Of a stretch of 64,000 nucleotides of DNA, positions 24,035 through 35,449 are shown in pieces (the first letter of the stretch is position 1; every line of letters starts with the position of its first letter). Origin of the DNA: Turritopsis dohrnii (Eukaryota; Cnidaria; Hydrozoa; Anthoathecata; Oceaniidae); the NCBI GenBank assembly GCA_027922465.2, contig BQMF02000179.1, positions 310,001 to 374,000 on the forward strand, written 5' to 3'. The position numbers and the translations under genes were made by a program. Below the pieces are notes generated by a model. The model ran no database searches and was not told where the DNA came from. It saw only the letters and a program-made list of their open reading frames with translations.

Positions 24035-24451
24035 AGATCGAACGTTTTTTTTTATTCACTTTATTCATTTAGCACGTGCCTTTTTTTCTCTCCTCCCGTG
24101 TGATCTTTTTAAGAAGAGAAACCATTTTCGCCCTGTTTGATAGCACTCATGTTAGAGCGCGTAACTTTTTTAAACCAAAAGCTAATAAAAAGTTGAAGTT
24201 TTTTCTTCCTACGTTTTGAGTTTGTTGTACTGATTAACGATTGGTTTTAAAAAATAAATAAGTAACACATAATGAAAAACCTGAAAAATAGTTACTGTAA
24301 CACTGATGTAACACTGACTGCACACCAGAGGTTGTCACTTCGAATCTTTTCCAAGTTGTATGAGCCGTTTATAAGGAAATTTGACGTTTATTGATACAGT
24401 GATACAGAGCAGGTAGACATGGGCGGCGAGCGACGCCGCCTTGGCGGCTAG
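24035..24451 (+). mobile_element. Helitron family A, 3' fragment
   Basis: From AGATCGAACGTTTTTTTTTA to GCCGCCTTGGCGG plus CTAG (24448-24451) and T, it matches the last ~360 bases of the complete element at 28567-29428. The 5' part is missing, so it is a truncated relic. Confidence 0.72.
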
Positions 24452-24504
24452 TAAGATGTATTTTACCAAAACTTTATTTGTAAGAATTATCAAATAACGT
24501 CACT

Positions 24505-24880
24505 AAACTGGACAATTTTGGCCAAATTTGGATCAAATTTTGAAAGTTCTCCAAATTTCACAAAAACTTGCACAAAGATCAATTGGAAGGTGCTGATTTC
24601 GAACTTGGAAAAGATTTTTCAGTTTCAACAAAATTGGGCAATTTGGGCCAAATTTGGACCCATTTTTGAAAGTTCTCCAAATTTCACAAAAATTTCCACA
24701 AAGAACAATTGGGAGGGACTGATTTCGAACTTGGAAGTGATTTTTCAGTTTCAACAAAATTGGGCAATTTGGGCCAAATTTGGACCAATTTTTGAAAGTT
24801 CTCCAAATTTCACAAAACTCGCACAAAGAACAAGTGGAAGGTGGTAATTTCATATTTGGAAGTGATTTTTCGTAACTGTA
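24505..24880. repeat. 126-bp tandem repeat, three copies
   Basis: The word GGCCAAATTTGGA and its context recur at intervals of 126 bases (starts near 24510, 24636 and 24762). Because 126 is a multiple of three, both strands stay open through the array (about 109 and 106 codons). The frames carry no recognised domain, so I treat this as a minisatellite and not as a gene. Confidence 0.8.
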
Positions 24881-24884
24881 ATCA

Positions 24885-25260
24885 TCATTTTCATACTAGC
24901 CTTTTTTTTTTAATCACTCACCCCACTCAAGGCCGAAGCCACTACAAGGAGTGGGGCTACATATTCCGGATGTTCATCATAGCGTTAATCTCGCCGACTA
25001 GCCTTCATTTTCCCCGAAATACATCAGGGAATCGAGCTAGTTGCAGTACCTCCAGGAGTCGTGACTTTTTCAACACCCGACCTCAGCGGGTTTTGTACCC
25101 TCAATATTGGGTTCCTAAGCATGCGTTATAGTTTATGATTTGTTACCGTTGTTGAAGAAAAAAGTTTTAGAAATCAACAATATGAAGCTTTATTCTTGTG
25201 CAGCGCATAATACATGTACAGTTTACATTCTTTCTCCGTTAACATTCTACCTGTTTGATG
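24885..25260. other. Unassigned sequence, possible SINE-like or genic relic
   Basis: An island of more balanced base composition (about 24915-25130) contrasts with its AT-rich surroundings. It includes CACCCCACTC and a GGGAATCGAGC word that on the minus strand weakly resembles a tRNA-type B box. No poly-A tail or A box could be defined, so no call is made. Confidence 0.25.
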
Positions 25261-25264
25261 TATA

Positions 25265-26230
25265 CAGTCAACTCTCTCTAAAGCGGACACCATTCGTTCC
25301 AGCAAAAAGTGTCCGCTTTATGGAAGTGTCCACTTTATAGAAAGTCCTCGGAAAATCTTAATTTTTCGGCTAAGTTAGCTCCCCTGACCCCTGAAGTGAC
25401 TTTTTTGGGGACCCGCCTTTCTCTCCTGGGACTACGGCATAAATGTATGCTAATTTTAGACAAAACTTTGAAAGGAAATATAAAAATACTTTCTCAGATG
25501 TGTTATTTTTTCAAAAAATAATCAAACCATATTTTGAACAAAAAAGTCAGTGATTGGCGCCTGTTTTCGTCTCTCAAGTCTGATTGTTTCGAGACTCGTG
25601 GTTACCATGCTTACATGAATATTTGGCAGCCAGCAATTGGAGACAACAACTTGGATGTAGAGAGAGAGAAAGGGAATCCACACGATCAATATGCAATCGG
25701 TATTTTTCTGAAAGGCAATGTTGTGGGTCATGCTCCAAAGTGTTTCAGCAAGCCATTCGCCAAATTTCTACAGCTACCCAACTGCTCCATAACGGTCACA
25801 GTAACCGGTAAGCGAGTAAACAGAGGTGGAGGATACGGTCTGGAGATACCTGTTTCTTACTCGATGTTTGGACCAGAAAATGCCGTCGAATGGTTAAGAA
25901 AACAAATTGCAAAAGAAATGGAAGACATTAACATGAAAATACAGCGTTGTATGAAATAAATAGTTGCCTTTTTCTCTAAAATATAATGTGAAAGTTTCAG
26001 AAAATTTCAATTTTTTTTGCTGTCCGCTTTAGAGAGAGTATTTTTAAAGGAAAACTTCAATTCGTTCCGAGAAAATGTGTCCGCTTTACGGAGTGTCCGC
26101 TTTACAGCTGTCCGCTTTATAGAAAGTCATCAATAGGAAATTTTGCTGGAAACCGTCCGTTCCTCGGAAATGTGTCCGCTTTATGGAGGTGTCCGCTTTA
26201 TAGAGTGTCCGCTTTAGGGAGAGTCGACTG
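25265..26230. mobile_element. Pogo-like DNA transposon (966 bp) with HIRAN-like cargo
   Basis: The left end CAGTCAACTCTCTCTAAAGC and the right end, whose reverse complement is CAGTCGACTCTCCCTAAAGC, agree at about 24 of 26 positions. TA lies at both flanks (25263-25264, 26231-26232). TA duplication and CAGT ends fit the Tc1/mariner superfamily, pogo-like branch. Both subterminal regions are filled with TGTCCGCTTTA repeats (several copies at 25309-25345, eight or so at 26017-26215). No DDE transposase is present; the only sizeable ORF is HIRAN-like. Confidence 0.8.
25534..25959 (+). CDS. HIRAN-like domain protein encoded inside a pogo-like element
   Basis: The open frame to the TAA at 25957-25959 holds the pattern of a HIRAN-type fold: YHAYMNIW at the start, VEREKGNPHDQYAIGIF in the middle, VVGHAPK, then ITVTVTGKR and GLEIPVSY. 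HIRAN domains bind DNA ends or single-stranded 3' ends in HLTF/Rad5-type remodelers. Related stand-alone domains with a GYHxYxxxW start and REKGNxHDxYA core are abundant in invertebrate genomes, as I recall. No in-frame ATG precedes the domain: the open frame starts after a stop near 25520 and the first ATG is at 25615, inside the domain. Either an upstream exon supplies the start (a CAG acceptor-like site lies near 25550) or the copy is decayed. There are no stops or frameshifts in about 140 codons. Confidence 0.6.
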   Translation: MNKKVSDWRLFSSLKSDCFETRGYHAYMNIWQPAIGDNNLDVEREKGNPHDQYAIGIFLKGNVVGHAPKCFSKPFAKFLQLPNCSITVTVTGKRVNRGGGYGLEIPVSYSMFGPENAVEWLRKQIAKEMEDINMKIQRCMK

Positions 26231-26299
26231 TACTTTGTAAAATGTTAAGATCGACCACTCATTCAAGTAGAAAACGTTTGCAAGAAAATTTACTTTGTA

Positions 26300-26660
26300 A
26301 GCAAATTAAGCCGACAGCTATAGATTGATAATTATCAAGATAATTTTGCTTTTTCTACCGCGCATGCGTTAGAGGATTTCAAAAACATTACGGTCACCTT
26401 CAGCATATTCTTCTTACCTTGTATACTAATGAAACCGACAGCTATAAATTGATAATTAGCGAGATAATAACGTTTTTCCTATTGCGCATGCGCTAAAGAA
26501 TACACAAATGTTACCATTTCCTTGTATACTAATGAAACCGATAGCTATCTATATATTAAAAGCGAGATACAAAAAATGTTACCATCGCCTTGTAAACTAA
26601 TGAAGCCGCAAATTGATAATTAGTGAGTCAACTAGGTTTTTTCTTATTCAATGAGCATGC
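26300..26660. repeat. Diverged tandem repeat, about 100-125 bp period
   Basis: Four imperfect copies of GAAACCGACAGCTATAAATT plus GATAATTA and GCGCATGCG words occur near 26308, 26431, 26534 and 26601. The CTTGTATACTAATGAAACCG block separates them. Non-coding. Confidence 0.65.
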
Positions 26661-26735
26661 GCAAGAAAATGGAATACTCTCAAATAATCATCTCCCGTAT
26701 AGATACCAGGAAAATAACAGGTAAAATAGGATCAC

Positions 26736-27025
26736 AAATTACAAAGTGGGGCAGGTAGTAATTACAAAGTGGTGCAGCTTGAAAATTACAAAGTGAGGTA
26801 AGAAAATTACAAAGTGGGGCATAACAAACGTCAATGCAACGTTGTTTTCGGTCATTTGACCATTGAACAACGTCTGTATGGCGTCAGTTTGGGGTTTTAT
26901 TATCGTCGTTTTGATGTCAAAATTCGACGTTGTTTTGCTGTTTCCATTTCGACCATTAAAAGACCGTCAAGCAACGATGAAAAACGACGTCGAAACAAGT
27001 TCGATAAAACAGCTTTTTGTGCTTA
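26736..27025. repeat. Inverted copy of the CACTTTGTAATT iteron repeat
   Basis: Four copies of ATTACAAAGTGGGGC-type words (26736-26822) are followed by GTCATTTGACC, CGTCGTTTTGATG and CAAGCAACGATGAAAAACGA words. Read on the minus strand this corresponds to 5150-5645. It is a second copy of that repeat family, diverged in the body. Confidence 0.62.
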
Positions 27026-27712
27026 CTGCGTTAGATATGATTTATGCAATGTATAACTATCATGAAAGAAGCGAGTAGCTAAAATTTCTCATCGTTATTA
27101 CTGATATGTAAATGAATGTTCCATCTTTGATGTCTCGAAATGTTACATAAACGGTATCCTAATAGCTGCAAGTTTAGCTGCTTGTCGAGCTAGCAAATTA
27201 CACTCCATAACTCCATAACAAAGACATACATTAAAAATAGAGATTAAATAGAAAATAGAAATAGAAAACCTGGGCAAGTAAACAATAAGGGTACACGAGG
27301 CACTTCATTTAGCATTGTTTAAGAAACGCTGTTGGATGAAAGATGAAGTTTGCATCATGAGACAGTTGTGTGATCAAGAAAACCATACTACTATCTATAA
27401 ATTACATCACAGCGTTTTCTCACCTCGTTTTCAAGTTAATAATAATGACGCTTCACAACGAGGCAAGGGCTTCGAAGATGAAGAAATCATGAATTTATGG
27501 ATTGGAATATTTGAATTTATTGATATCGTTTCGTGTTGACCTCGCACATGTTAGTAAAAGAAAGTTCAATGTAAATGCTTCAAAACACATCTATGGTATC
27601 AGGTGCCTAGTCTGTAATTGTTTTTTTCTTTGTTTTCAAATCAATCCGCAAGTGTAGTAAGTGTAAACGACAAAAGTGTCTGCAAAAGTGTTGTAAGTTC
27701 AAACGTAATATT
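27026..27712. other. Flank downstream of the BTB gene, no gene seen
   Basis: This AT-rich stretch would contain the 3' UTR of the minus-strand BTB gene. I could not identify a clear polyadenylation signal close to its stop. A 74-codon plus-strand ORF at 27315-27539 resembles nothing I recognise and lacks splice or Kozak support. Confidence 0.4.
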
Positions 27713-30660
27713 TTAGATGTTGGTGATCAAATCATTTATAATTGTTTTCATGGCAGAAGGTATGTTATCTGAAACGTATTTTACTTCTAACATGTTCTTC
27801 AATATCTCTACCTTGTCTTCATTGGGGAGAGTTTTGTAAAGTTCTTCGAGGAAATAAGAAGAATCTCTATGTTTATTCGCTAGTTTTTTGTAACAATGAT
27901 CTTTTGTTTTCGGCAGAGAGAATTCAATTGCGGCATGAAGAAGCCGTACGTTCCAGTCCCAACCCCATGTTCTCCAGGCTCCAAAGACATACTGTCCTTT
28001 GTGACTGTAGTCTTCCAATTCTTGTAATCGCAAATATTCACATTTTCCTTGATCGTCAAATTTAACTTCGCACATGTCAACTGTACACAAAGTATCATCA
28101 ACACGCGAACGAAGTTTATTCAAATCGTATTCTCGAGTCATTTGCAGCAATTCTTCAAAATGGCTTCTCACTAAATTACGAAAAATGAAATGTCCTTTAC
28201 TGAAAATTTCATGTACTCAGAAAATGTTAAAAAAGGAAGTGTTCACGTATGTTAACCCTGGTTCAGACCTGGTGATTACGACGATTACGACAATTTCAAA
28301 AAAAAACCCAAATATTTCCCCTTAAACAACTGAATAGTCTTTTAATTTCGTCAGAATAAACATAAGATCATTATTCATGCTGAAGACAAGCTATAAAAGG
28401 CTAATTAACTTCTTTTTTTGTTAAAAGCAAACAAATTATCACAATAGCTTTTTTATATTTGCCAGTCGTGTTTTAACTTCGACTATTATTTGGCACCCTA
28501 GTAATTCAACAAAACACTTAATTTAAAAAAACAAGAAATGAAATTCTCAAACCTTTGGGGTAGGCATCTATATATTAATAGCCAATTCTCCGTCTGTCTG
28601 TCTGTTTGTTTGTCTGTCACGCAAAATGGTAGATTGAGTTGTGAGCGAAATTATTTCTTTTTTTGTGTGCGACGTGAGTTCGAAGCAAATACATTGCAAC
28701 CCCAATCGAACGTGACTTTTTTTGGCTGATGAACTAATAGGAATAACGTTTTGTTTTTATCATTATTGTTAGTTTTATATTCCACGTTGACTTGGCTTTG
28801 AAAACAATACATCAACTAAATACAAACTAACTGAAACTAACTGATTAAACGTTTTGGACATAAAGCAGTGGCAAAACGTGCGGTTTACCAGTGTATCCTA
28901 ACGTATCCTTGCCTGACTGTCTGAGACGGGTGAACATTTTTTCGAGCAATCAAAATGTTTAAAAACCGATAGGTAAAAAAAGAGTATATGATACAAAATA
29001 TTTTTTTTTGCTTTTGTCATAATAGTTGTCTTAATTTGTTTTAATCGATTTCTTTTAATCTATTTTAATCAGATCGAACGTTTTTTTTTATTCACTTTAT
29101 TCATTTAGCACGTGCCTTTTTTTCTCTCCTCCCGTGTGATCTTTTTAAGAAGAGAAACCATTTCCCCCTTACGTTTGATAGCACCCATGTTAGAGCGCGT
29201 AACTTTTTTAAAACAAAAGCTAATAAAAAGTTGAAGTTTTCTCTCTCTACGTTTTGAGTGTATTGTTACACTGCTAAAAGATTGGTTTTACGAGAGGTTG
29301 TGACTTCGAATATGCTTCTGGTTGAACACAAGTTTTACGAGCCGTTTATAAGGAAATTTGACGTTTATTGATACAGTGATACAGAGCAGGTGGACATGGG
29401 CGGCGAGCGACGCCGCCTTGGCGGCTAGTTTAAGCAAATAACTATCAAAAGCAATCAAAAACCAATCTTTAGTAAAAAATATTATGTGTAGCATTTCAAA
29501 TTAGGGAAGAAAAAATTACAATTTATAAAACTAGCATGTAGCTTTAGCTAAAAATGCCCCCGCCCTCAGGCATTCCAATTTATACACACAGCAAGCTATA
29601 CATTGCAAGCTATACAACGGAAACAAAAACATATTTTTGTCCGAAAACTCAAAAAAATTCAGATGAATGTTTTTGCAAGTCTTTACACAGAAACAAATAT
29701 ATACATTTAAACTTTTGTTAACATTGTATAAACTAAACACAATAAAAACAAGAAGAATTGCGAGCATGATCATTTCGAAATGGGAGATCAGATTTGAAAA
29801 CTCTTTGACGGATGGTCTTCACGGTTTTTCACTTACGTTGTAATTGAGTTAAACTTTCTTTAGGATAACTTTTTTTTATTGATGCTACTATACCTTTCAA
29901 AAAGTATAATAAATGCTTAACAAGTAATATCAGAAAGTATTTGCTACAAACAAAAGAAATGTGTGAACTGAAACCATGGATACGTATTCTATAATCAAAA
30001 AAAGATTTGTTAAAGAAATTCTGTAAGAGCCAAAAGAAAAAAAACAAACTTTTTTAAAAAAAAATCAAAGCAAAAAATCCATTAGAAATCTGCGTTTTAA
30101 ACTTTGATTCAAAACAAAAAGTAGCCAATGTTTATAAAAAAAAAACAAGAAAATGTAAAAAGCTTTTACTGATCATGATCACACACAAGTTTGATTAGGT
30201 TTGGCGCGAGGTGGACAGTTAAAATAGAAAAACACGAAGAAAGACAATTTGTAATATAGCTTTCTTGCATACACAGAAATCAAATTAAAATCTTTGCCAA
30301 TAATTAGTGCGTTGAACAAAGTTTATTGAATGAAATATTTACAGATAAAACATATATAAATAATAAAATGTATGGTTGGCAGAGGTGGGTTGCCAAAATT
30401 TCAGATTTCAAGCTGTGCTTCAAAATCCTTGTCGTTCACTTCACTAAAACAACACAAAAGTAACACGAAAAATGTCTAAGCAATTTTAGCATACGATCTT
30501 CCTAAATAACATAGTATAATACAATAATAAATTAGGAAAGAGATACGAAAAAACATTGTCTCTCCAACTTACAGTACCATGCTTTGAAACGAAAAAAAAG
30601 CAAAGTCAGCTAATAATTGTATTCCACCGTGTAACGTCAACACGAAAGTTGGAGGATGAA

Positions 30661-30699
<39 letters not shown>

Positions 30700-33600
30700 A
30701 ATCGGAAACTGACATTCGCCTATCTCGTGAAACTACTATGCCTCCTCGCTCGCTTACGCTCGCTGCGGGGGCAATTAAATTCAAATATTCAAAATTAACA
30801 TCTCGATTCAAAAACAATATGTTTACATACTATCATAGTATGTCATACATATATTATATAATGTATTAAAACTGCCTTTCGTAAATCCCAAATGAAAAAA
30901 AAGTATTTTGATAGTGAAAATATACATCCACTGCATATCTGGAAGTAGACGTTTTTGCTTCGGCTTGATTTAAATTACAGACTGTTATGTTGGAATGTGT
31001 TTTGATTTACGTTTGTTGTTTGTAAGGAAAATTGACATAATTATAATTTCTACGAAGTAAAATATTATATACAATATCAAAACAGTATACGTAATCATGG
31101 AATTGAATGAATGTTGTTGGATTACACGACCATCTCAGGAGGCACATTCAACCAGATTTTTTCAAGTTATATATTATGTCTCAATCCTGTGTGTGTGGAT
31201 ACCTATGCGTAGTCATTTAAGCAGAAAAGCTCTTCACATATTTAAAAAGTCTTGTCATTTTTATTTTGAATTTCGTCACGCATTTTTAAATTGTTTTTTA
31301 CACTCTCTCTGCATGACCAGCAGTCTCTTTTGATTCTTTAATCTTTAAAATAATCTGCAGTTGTTTTTGCATGATTTTATTTTCATTTTCAGTGAAGAAG
31401 GGCAAAAATTATGAATGGCATTACCACTCATACAAGCACTTGTATGTATGTTTTTTTTTAATATATCAGTTATCTTTGTAATGTGTGTGAGACATTTGTT
31501 TTTGAACTCTTGTCTTGTCACTTTGAATTCTTTGTTATCATTACGGTCTGCATGAAATTTACTTCAGAAGTATACTCTAAAAATTTTTAAGGAATTGGTT
31601 ACTTCTTTTGATTGTAATACAAGCCTGTTTTATTCGCAATCCGATTTTATTCAATTCACTTCAAAGATAATCGCATTTGTTTCATTGTAAAGACGTCCTT
31701 AAATATAGCATACATAAAACTGAACACAAAAGTCAAACGAGACATTGATAAGTGTTTGATATGCTTTGCAACTTTAATTTCTAGATAAACATTTTTTGGT
31801 CAGCGCGGAAAGCAGCTGATCTTTCATTAGCGTGTGTCCGTACTTCCGTCCCAGAGTTTTGTCCACAGTTCTAGCCTGGATTCCTCATGGAAAGCTGATA
31901 CCACTTAAAAATAAGGGTGGAATAGAGGCTATTTGCTAATCGTGGCTTAATTCAGATTTTTCAGATAATTTATAATTACAGCTATTTTATCAGGGTGAGT
32001 TCGGCCTCAAATTAAAGCATGAGTCTTACAGTTTGCCCATCACACAGGTATCGTCTTTTGGAGATGAAAGCTAAAGGAAAGGGTTATTTTTCAACAGAGA
32101 AGTAAAGGAATTCGTAATATCAACGTATATCATCATTGAACCTGTTATTATATACTGTTGAATTAGCGAGCGCTGATTTTGTGTTTTGTGCCACATTAGT
32201 CCTGGAGATAGAGAGAGCTCTGCTGCTGCCTCCAAAAAAGGACCTGGGTATTATCGGATATGTATATGTTATTTTTTATGTATTCATACAAATGTGTCCA
32301 TCAATATAGGCAAGTTGTAAATGTCACTATAAATAAAAATTAAATAATTATTATGCACACAAAAATAAAATGTGTAGTTGTAGAAATCTATCTAGTCATC
32401 AAAAATAAAGAGACAACATCTTGAAGTTTATAAAACGTAGGTAAACGTTTATCGCCTAACATATTACTTATTGATTTAATTAGAATTTCAACTTGGAATA
32501 CGAAATAATGCTAATTTATTGTTGTTGTATCACTTCTCTAACTGTTTTGAACTTGATTGAATTACTTTTGTCATACACAGCAGCTTAAATCGTTGGTTTT
32601 CTTAGGTACGCCTGTTAGGTACGGCTTAGGTACGGCTAGTTTTCGGTAAGCAGTGTGTGGTACACATAATCTAAAATGACTCTAACAATGATATTCTGTG
32701 TTTTTGGTAATGTAATGTAATTATCAAGCAAAAGAACGAAATATACATGTTTGTAAACTCTACATACATCACTTTATAGAATGAATGTTGTCTATTCAAT
32801 CAACATTAAACAAATTACCTATGTGGAGTCATTATATGTCTCTTCACTTACTTATAGTCTTGTCATTTTTTTTTTTAAATTTTGTCACTTAATATTTTTT
32901 GAATCATAAATTGGTTTTTACTCTGTGTCTCTGCTTGACCAGCAGTCTCTTGTTTTCTTCATCTTAAGAGTCACTTTTTGTAAGAGGCTGACAATTTTGG
33001 TACATCGTTTTGTCATATATTCTTGTTCCCCATTTGGTTTTGAAGTAATATTCATTGCAAAAATTTTGTGCATGTGTTTGGTTTTAAAAATAATGACCTT
33101 CGAAAACTGCCCAAATTTGGTTTTCATGATTTACTGGTCCTGTTGCTCCCATTTCATGAAGCCGTAACTCAGAGCCAAAACGAATTTAGAGCAAAATATT
33201 TGGCACAGTTACCATTCACAACATAGACCAGAAAATATCTCGAAATAAGATAATTTTGAAATGGTCACTATCACTGGTGTCAGCCTCTTACAAAAAGTGG
33301 CTCTTAAATAATCGGCAGTTGTTTTGCATGCTTTTTTCATTTTCAGTGAAATGGTGCATTACCACTCATACAAGCACATGGTATTTTTTTAATATCATCA
33401 GTTATTTTTAGTCATTCCTTTGCAAAATTCATCTTTGTAATGCACGTGAGAAGTTTGCTTTTTAACTCTTTGTAATCATTAGAATAAAAGTCTGCATGAA
33501 GTTTTGTGAAGTATACTCTAAGCTTTTTTAAGGAATTGGTAACTTCTTTTGATTTTTATGCAAACCTGTATTCATTCACAACCCAATTTTATTTAATTCA

Positions 33601-35449
33601 CTTCAAAGACAATCGTATTTGTTTCATTTGTAAAGATGTCCTTAGATAGCATAGATAAAACTGTACACAAAGCCAAATGAAACATTGATAAGTGTTTTAT
33701 ATGCTTTGTATCTTTAAAGAAAACATTTAAAAAACATTTAAACACTAAAACATTTTATTGAATTAACATGGACACAATTTTGAGACGAGACCTGTTTGGT
33801 TTTAGCATTGAATGTCTTTTTACCACTATTACTTCATTTATCACTCATGAATTGCTATTTTGACCTTCCTGGAACAAAAATGTGATTTTTCCATTTTGCT
33901 TTTCAGTCAAACATTTTTCAACTTTGGCGGAAGCGCTGACCTTCAGGCCTCCTGGCCTCTTGTTTGAATTAAGTTTTGTTACAATGACACTTGTACACGG
34001 ACACAATTTTGAGAGCACACCTGTTTGGTTTTTATCATTGAATGTCTTATTCCCATATTACATCACTATTACTTTAGTTATCTCATGAATTTCTCATGAA
34101 GACTAGGCTCTATTCTTATCTATCTTGGCTAGGCCAAAGTTTAATACTGAACCACGGCTATAAAAGTGAACGGAGAAGACGAAGGGGGAAGAGAAGGAAA
34201 CTGCCGGTTTTAACATATATTTTGCCCTATGGGGAAATATATAATAATCCTCGCAATCACCAATCGCCAGGTGTGAAACACTCTCATTTCATTAGTAATT
34301 AGTAATCAATCAGTAGGTAATTCTTGTAATTCTAATCATCGTAATCGCCAGGCGCTCATGACGATTTTGACGATTACACTGAATTTTAATCTTCGTAATC
34401 GTCGTGATCACCGGGTATGAACAAGGCTTTATTAATTTTTTGTTGTCTATTGTTAAGTATTCCAAACTGATCATCAAACTATATATATTAATAGCCGATT
34501 CTCTGTCTGTCTGTCACGCAAAGTGGTAGATCTGAGCTGCGAGAGAGATCGGGAAGTCACCTATGTAAGATCACATATTATTTTTTTTCTTTTGCGCGAC
34601 CTCAGTACAAAGTTATTGCATTGAAACCCAATTCGAAAGTGAGGCAAAATTATTTTGGTAGACGTTTTTGGGGTCTGCGATACAGGCGATGGGGCGACGA
34701 AAAATTTGGTCCTAATCTTTTTTTGGAGGTGGGTCTGTGGAATTTTTGGAATGCTTGGAAAAATATCTATAAAATTGCAACAAGGAAACAAGTATTTAAA
34801 AGGTTCTAGCTACTTGCTTTAAAGTCTGGGTTACTACTCAATACATTTTAAATCAGAAATCTTGTTTTAACGAATCGAAGAAATAAAAATATGAAACTGA
34901 GTAATCAAGTTTTCTTTTCTTTTAAAGGAGCTACTTTGACACGCGCAGACACACGTTTAAGAAATTGAGATCATTTTGCTGTGTATATGTTCGTACTATA
35001 GCCATGCATTTTCATCGCATTCCGGTGTCTTAAATTATCTAGGTAACTTAAGTGACCAGCTAGTGGTGACTTGGACTATCTTATTAGGCTTCATAGTAGG
35101 GGCACAAATTTATAGATCAATTACACTATCTTTATTGGCTAACTTTACCGTAGTCGTAGAAAGTTTTAGCGTAGAACTAAAATCACATACCAGTCAGTTG
35201 ACAGCTATCATCTGGATAAATGCAAGACAACATTTCCAACACACTTTGTTTACTTTTTCCTGGTAAATCGATTCGTTTAGTTTCGCCTTCTTTAAATCCA
35301 GGCTTTAACATCTTTTCAAACACTGGTGACGCAAATGATAAAATCGACGAATGAACATGAAATTCTGTTTCCTCGGCAACAATGACGACATCACTTTCCT
35401 TCCATGGTTTGGTATACCGGTTTTCAGAGCAAACTTGAACCATAGCCAT
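27713..35449 (-). CDS. BTB/POZ-domain protein, two exons separated by a 7-kb intron
   Basis: Exon 1 is 35191-35449 (ATG at 35449) and exon 2 is 27713-28170. Exon 1 ends before GTATGT, and exon 2 begins after a TTTAG acceptor. The phases match, giving a 238-residue protein. Residues 18-86 form the first part of a BTB fold: the KESDVVIVAEETEFHVHSSI block, then SFASPVFEKML, FKEGETKRIDLP and VLEMLSCIYPDD. Exon 2 opens with HFEELLQMTREYDLNKLRSR, the usual helix pair that completes a BTB domain. BTB domains dimerise and often link targets to Cullin-3 ligases. The remaining ~120 residues show no Kelch, BACK or MATH pattern that I recognise. The intron contains two complete Helitrons and diverged repeats. 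The joint is inferred from phase and domain continuity; a missed middle exon is possible. Confidence 0.7.
28567..29428 (+). mobile_element. Complete non-autonomous Helitron, family A (862 bp)
   Basis: It starts TCTATATATTAATAGCCAAT followed by (CTGT) repeats, directly after A (28566). It ends in the GC hairpin GCCGCCTTGGCGG and CTAG (29425-29428), directly before T. There is no target duplication and no inverted repeat, as expected for Helitrons. It lies in the BTB intron. It is the reference copy for the fragments at 6156, 24035 and 34480. Confidence 0.87.
29531..30774 (-). mobile_element. Helitron-like element, family C (1244 bp), minus
   Basis: Reverse-oriented copy of the family nested in array units 4 and 5. 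The plus-strand left end is CTAGCATG plus TAGCTTTAGCTA, and the right end is CGCTGCGGGGGCAA. The flanks are A and T. It contains an expanded (GAT)n microsatellite near 30655-30695, which creates poly-Asp and poly-His ORFs without coding meaning. Confidence 0.82.
31370..34090. repeat. Diverged direct duplications inside the BTB intron
   Basis: A block at about 31370-31790 (GCATTACCACTCATACAAGC onward) recurs at about 33330-33740 in the same order with many differences. A shorter block with CCTGTTTGGTTTT and CATTGAATGTCTT recurs at about 33770-33850 and 33995-34090. No inverted ends or coding sequence were seen, so the origin (old transposon body or segmental duplication) is open. Confidence 0.6.
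34480..34740 (+). mobile_element. Helitron family A relic
   Basis: The 5' end CTATATATATTAATAGCCGA plus CTGT repeats is recognisable, followed by the shared body blocks (TTTTTGGGGTCTGCGATACA, GATGGGGCGACG). The sequence loses similarity near 34740 without the hairpin-CTAG end. Truncated. Confidence 0.65.

Noticed and set aside
25020..25060. tRNA or tRNA-derived SINE suggested by a B-box-like word
   Set aside because: The B box has two to three mismatches, and no A box, cloverleaf or poly-A tail could be found.
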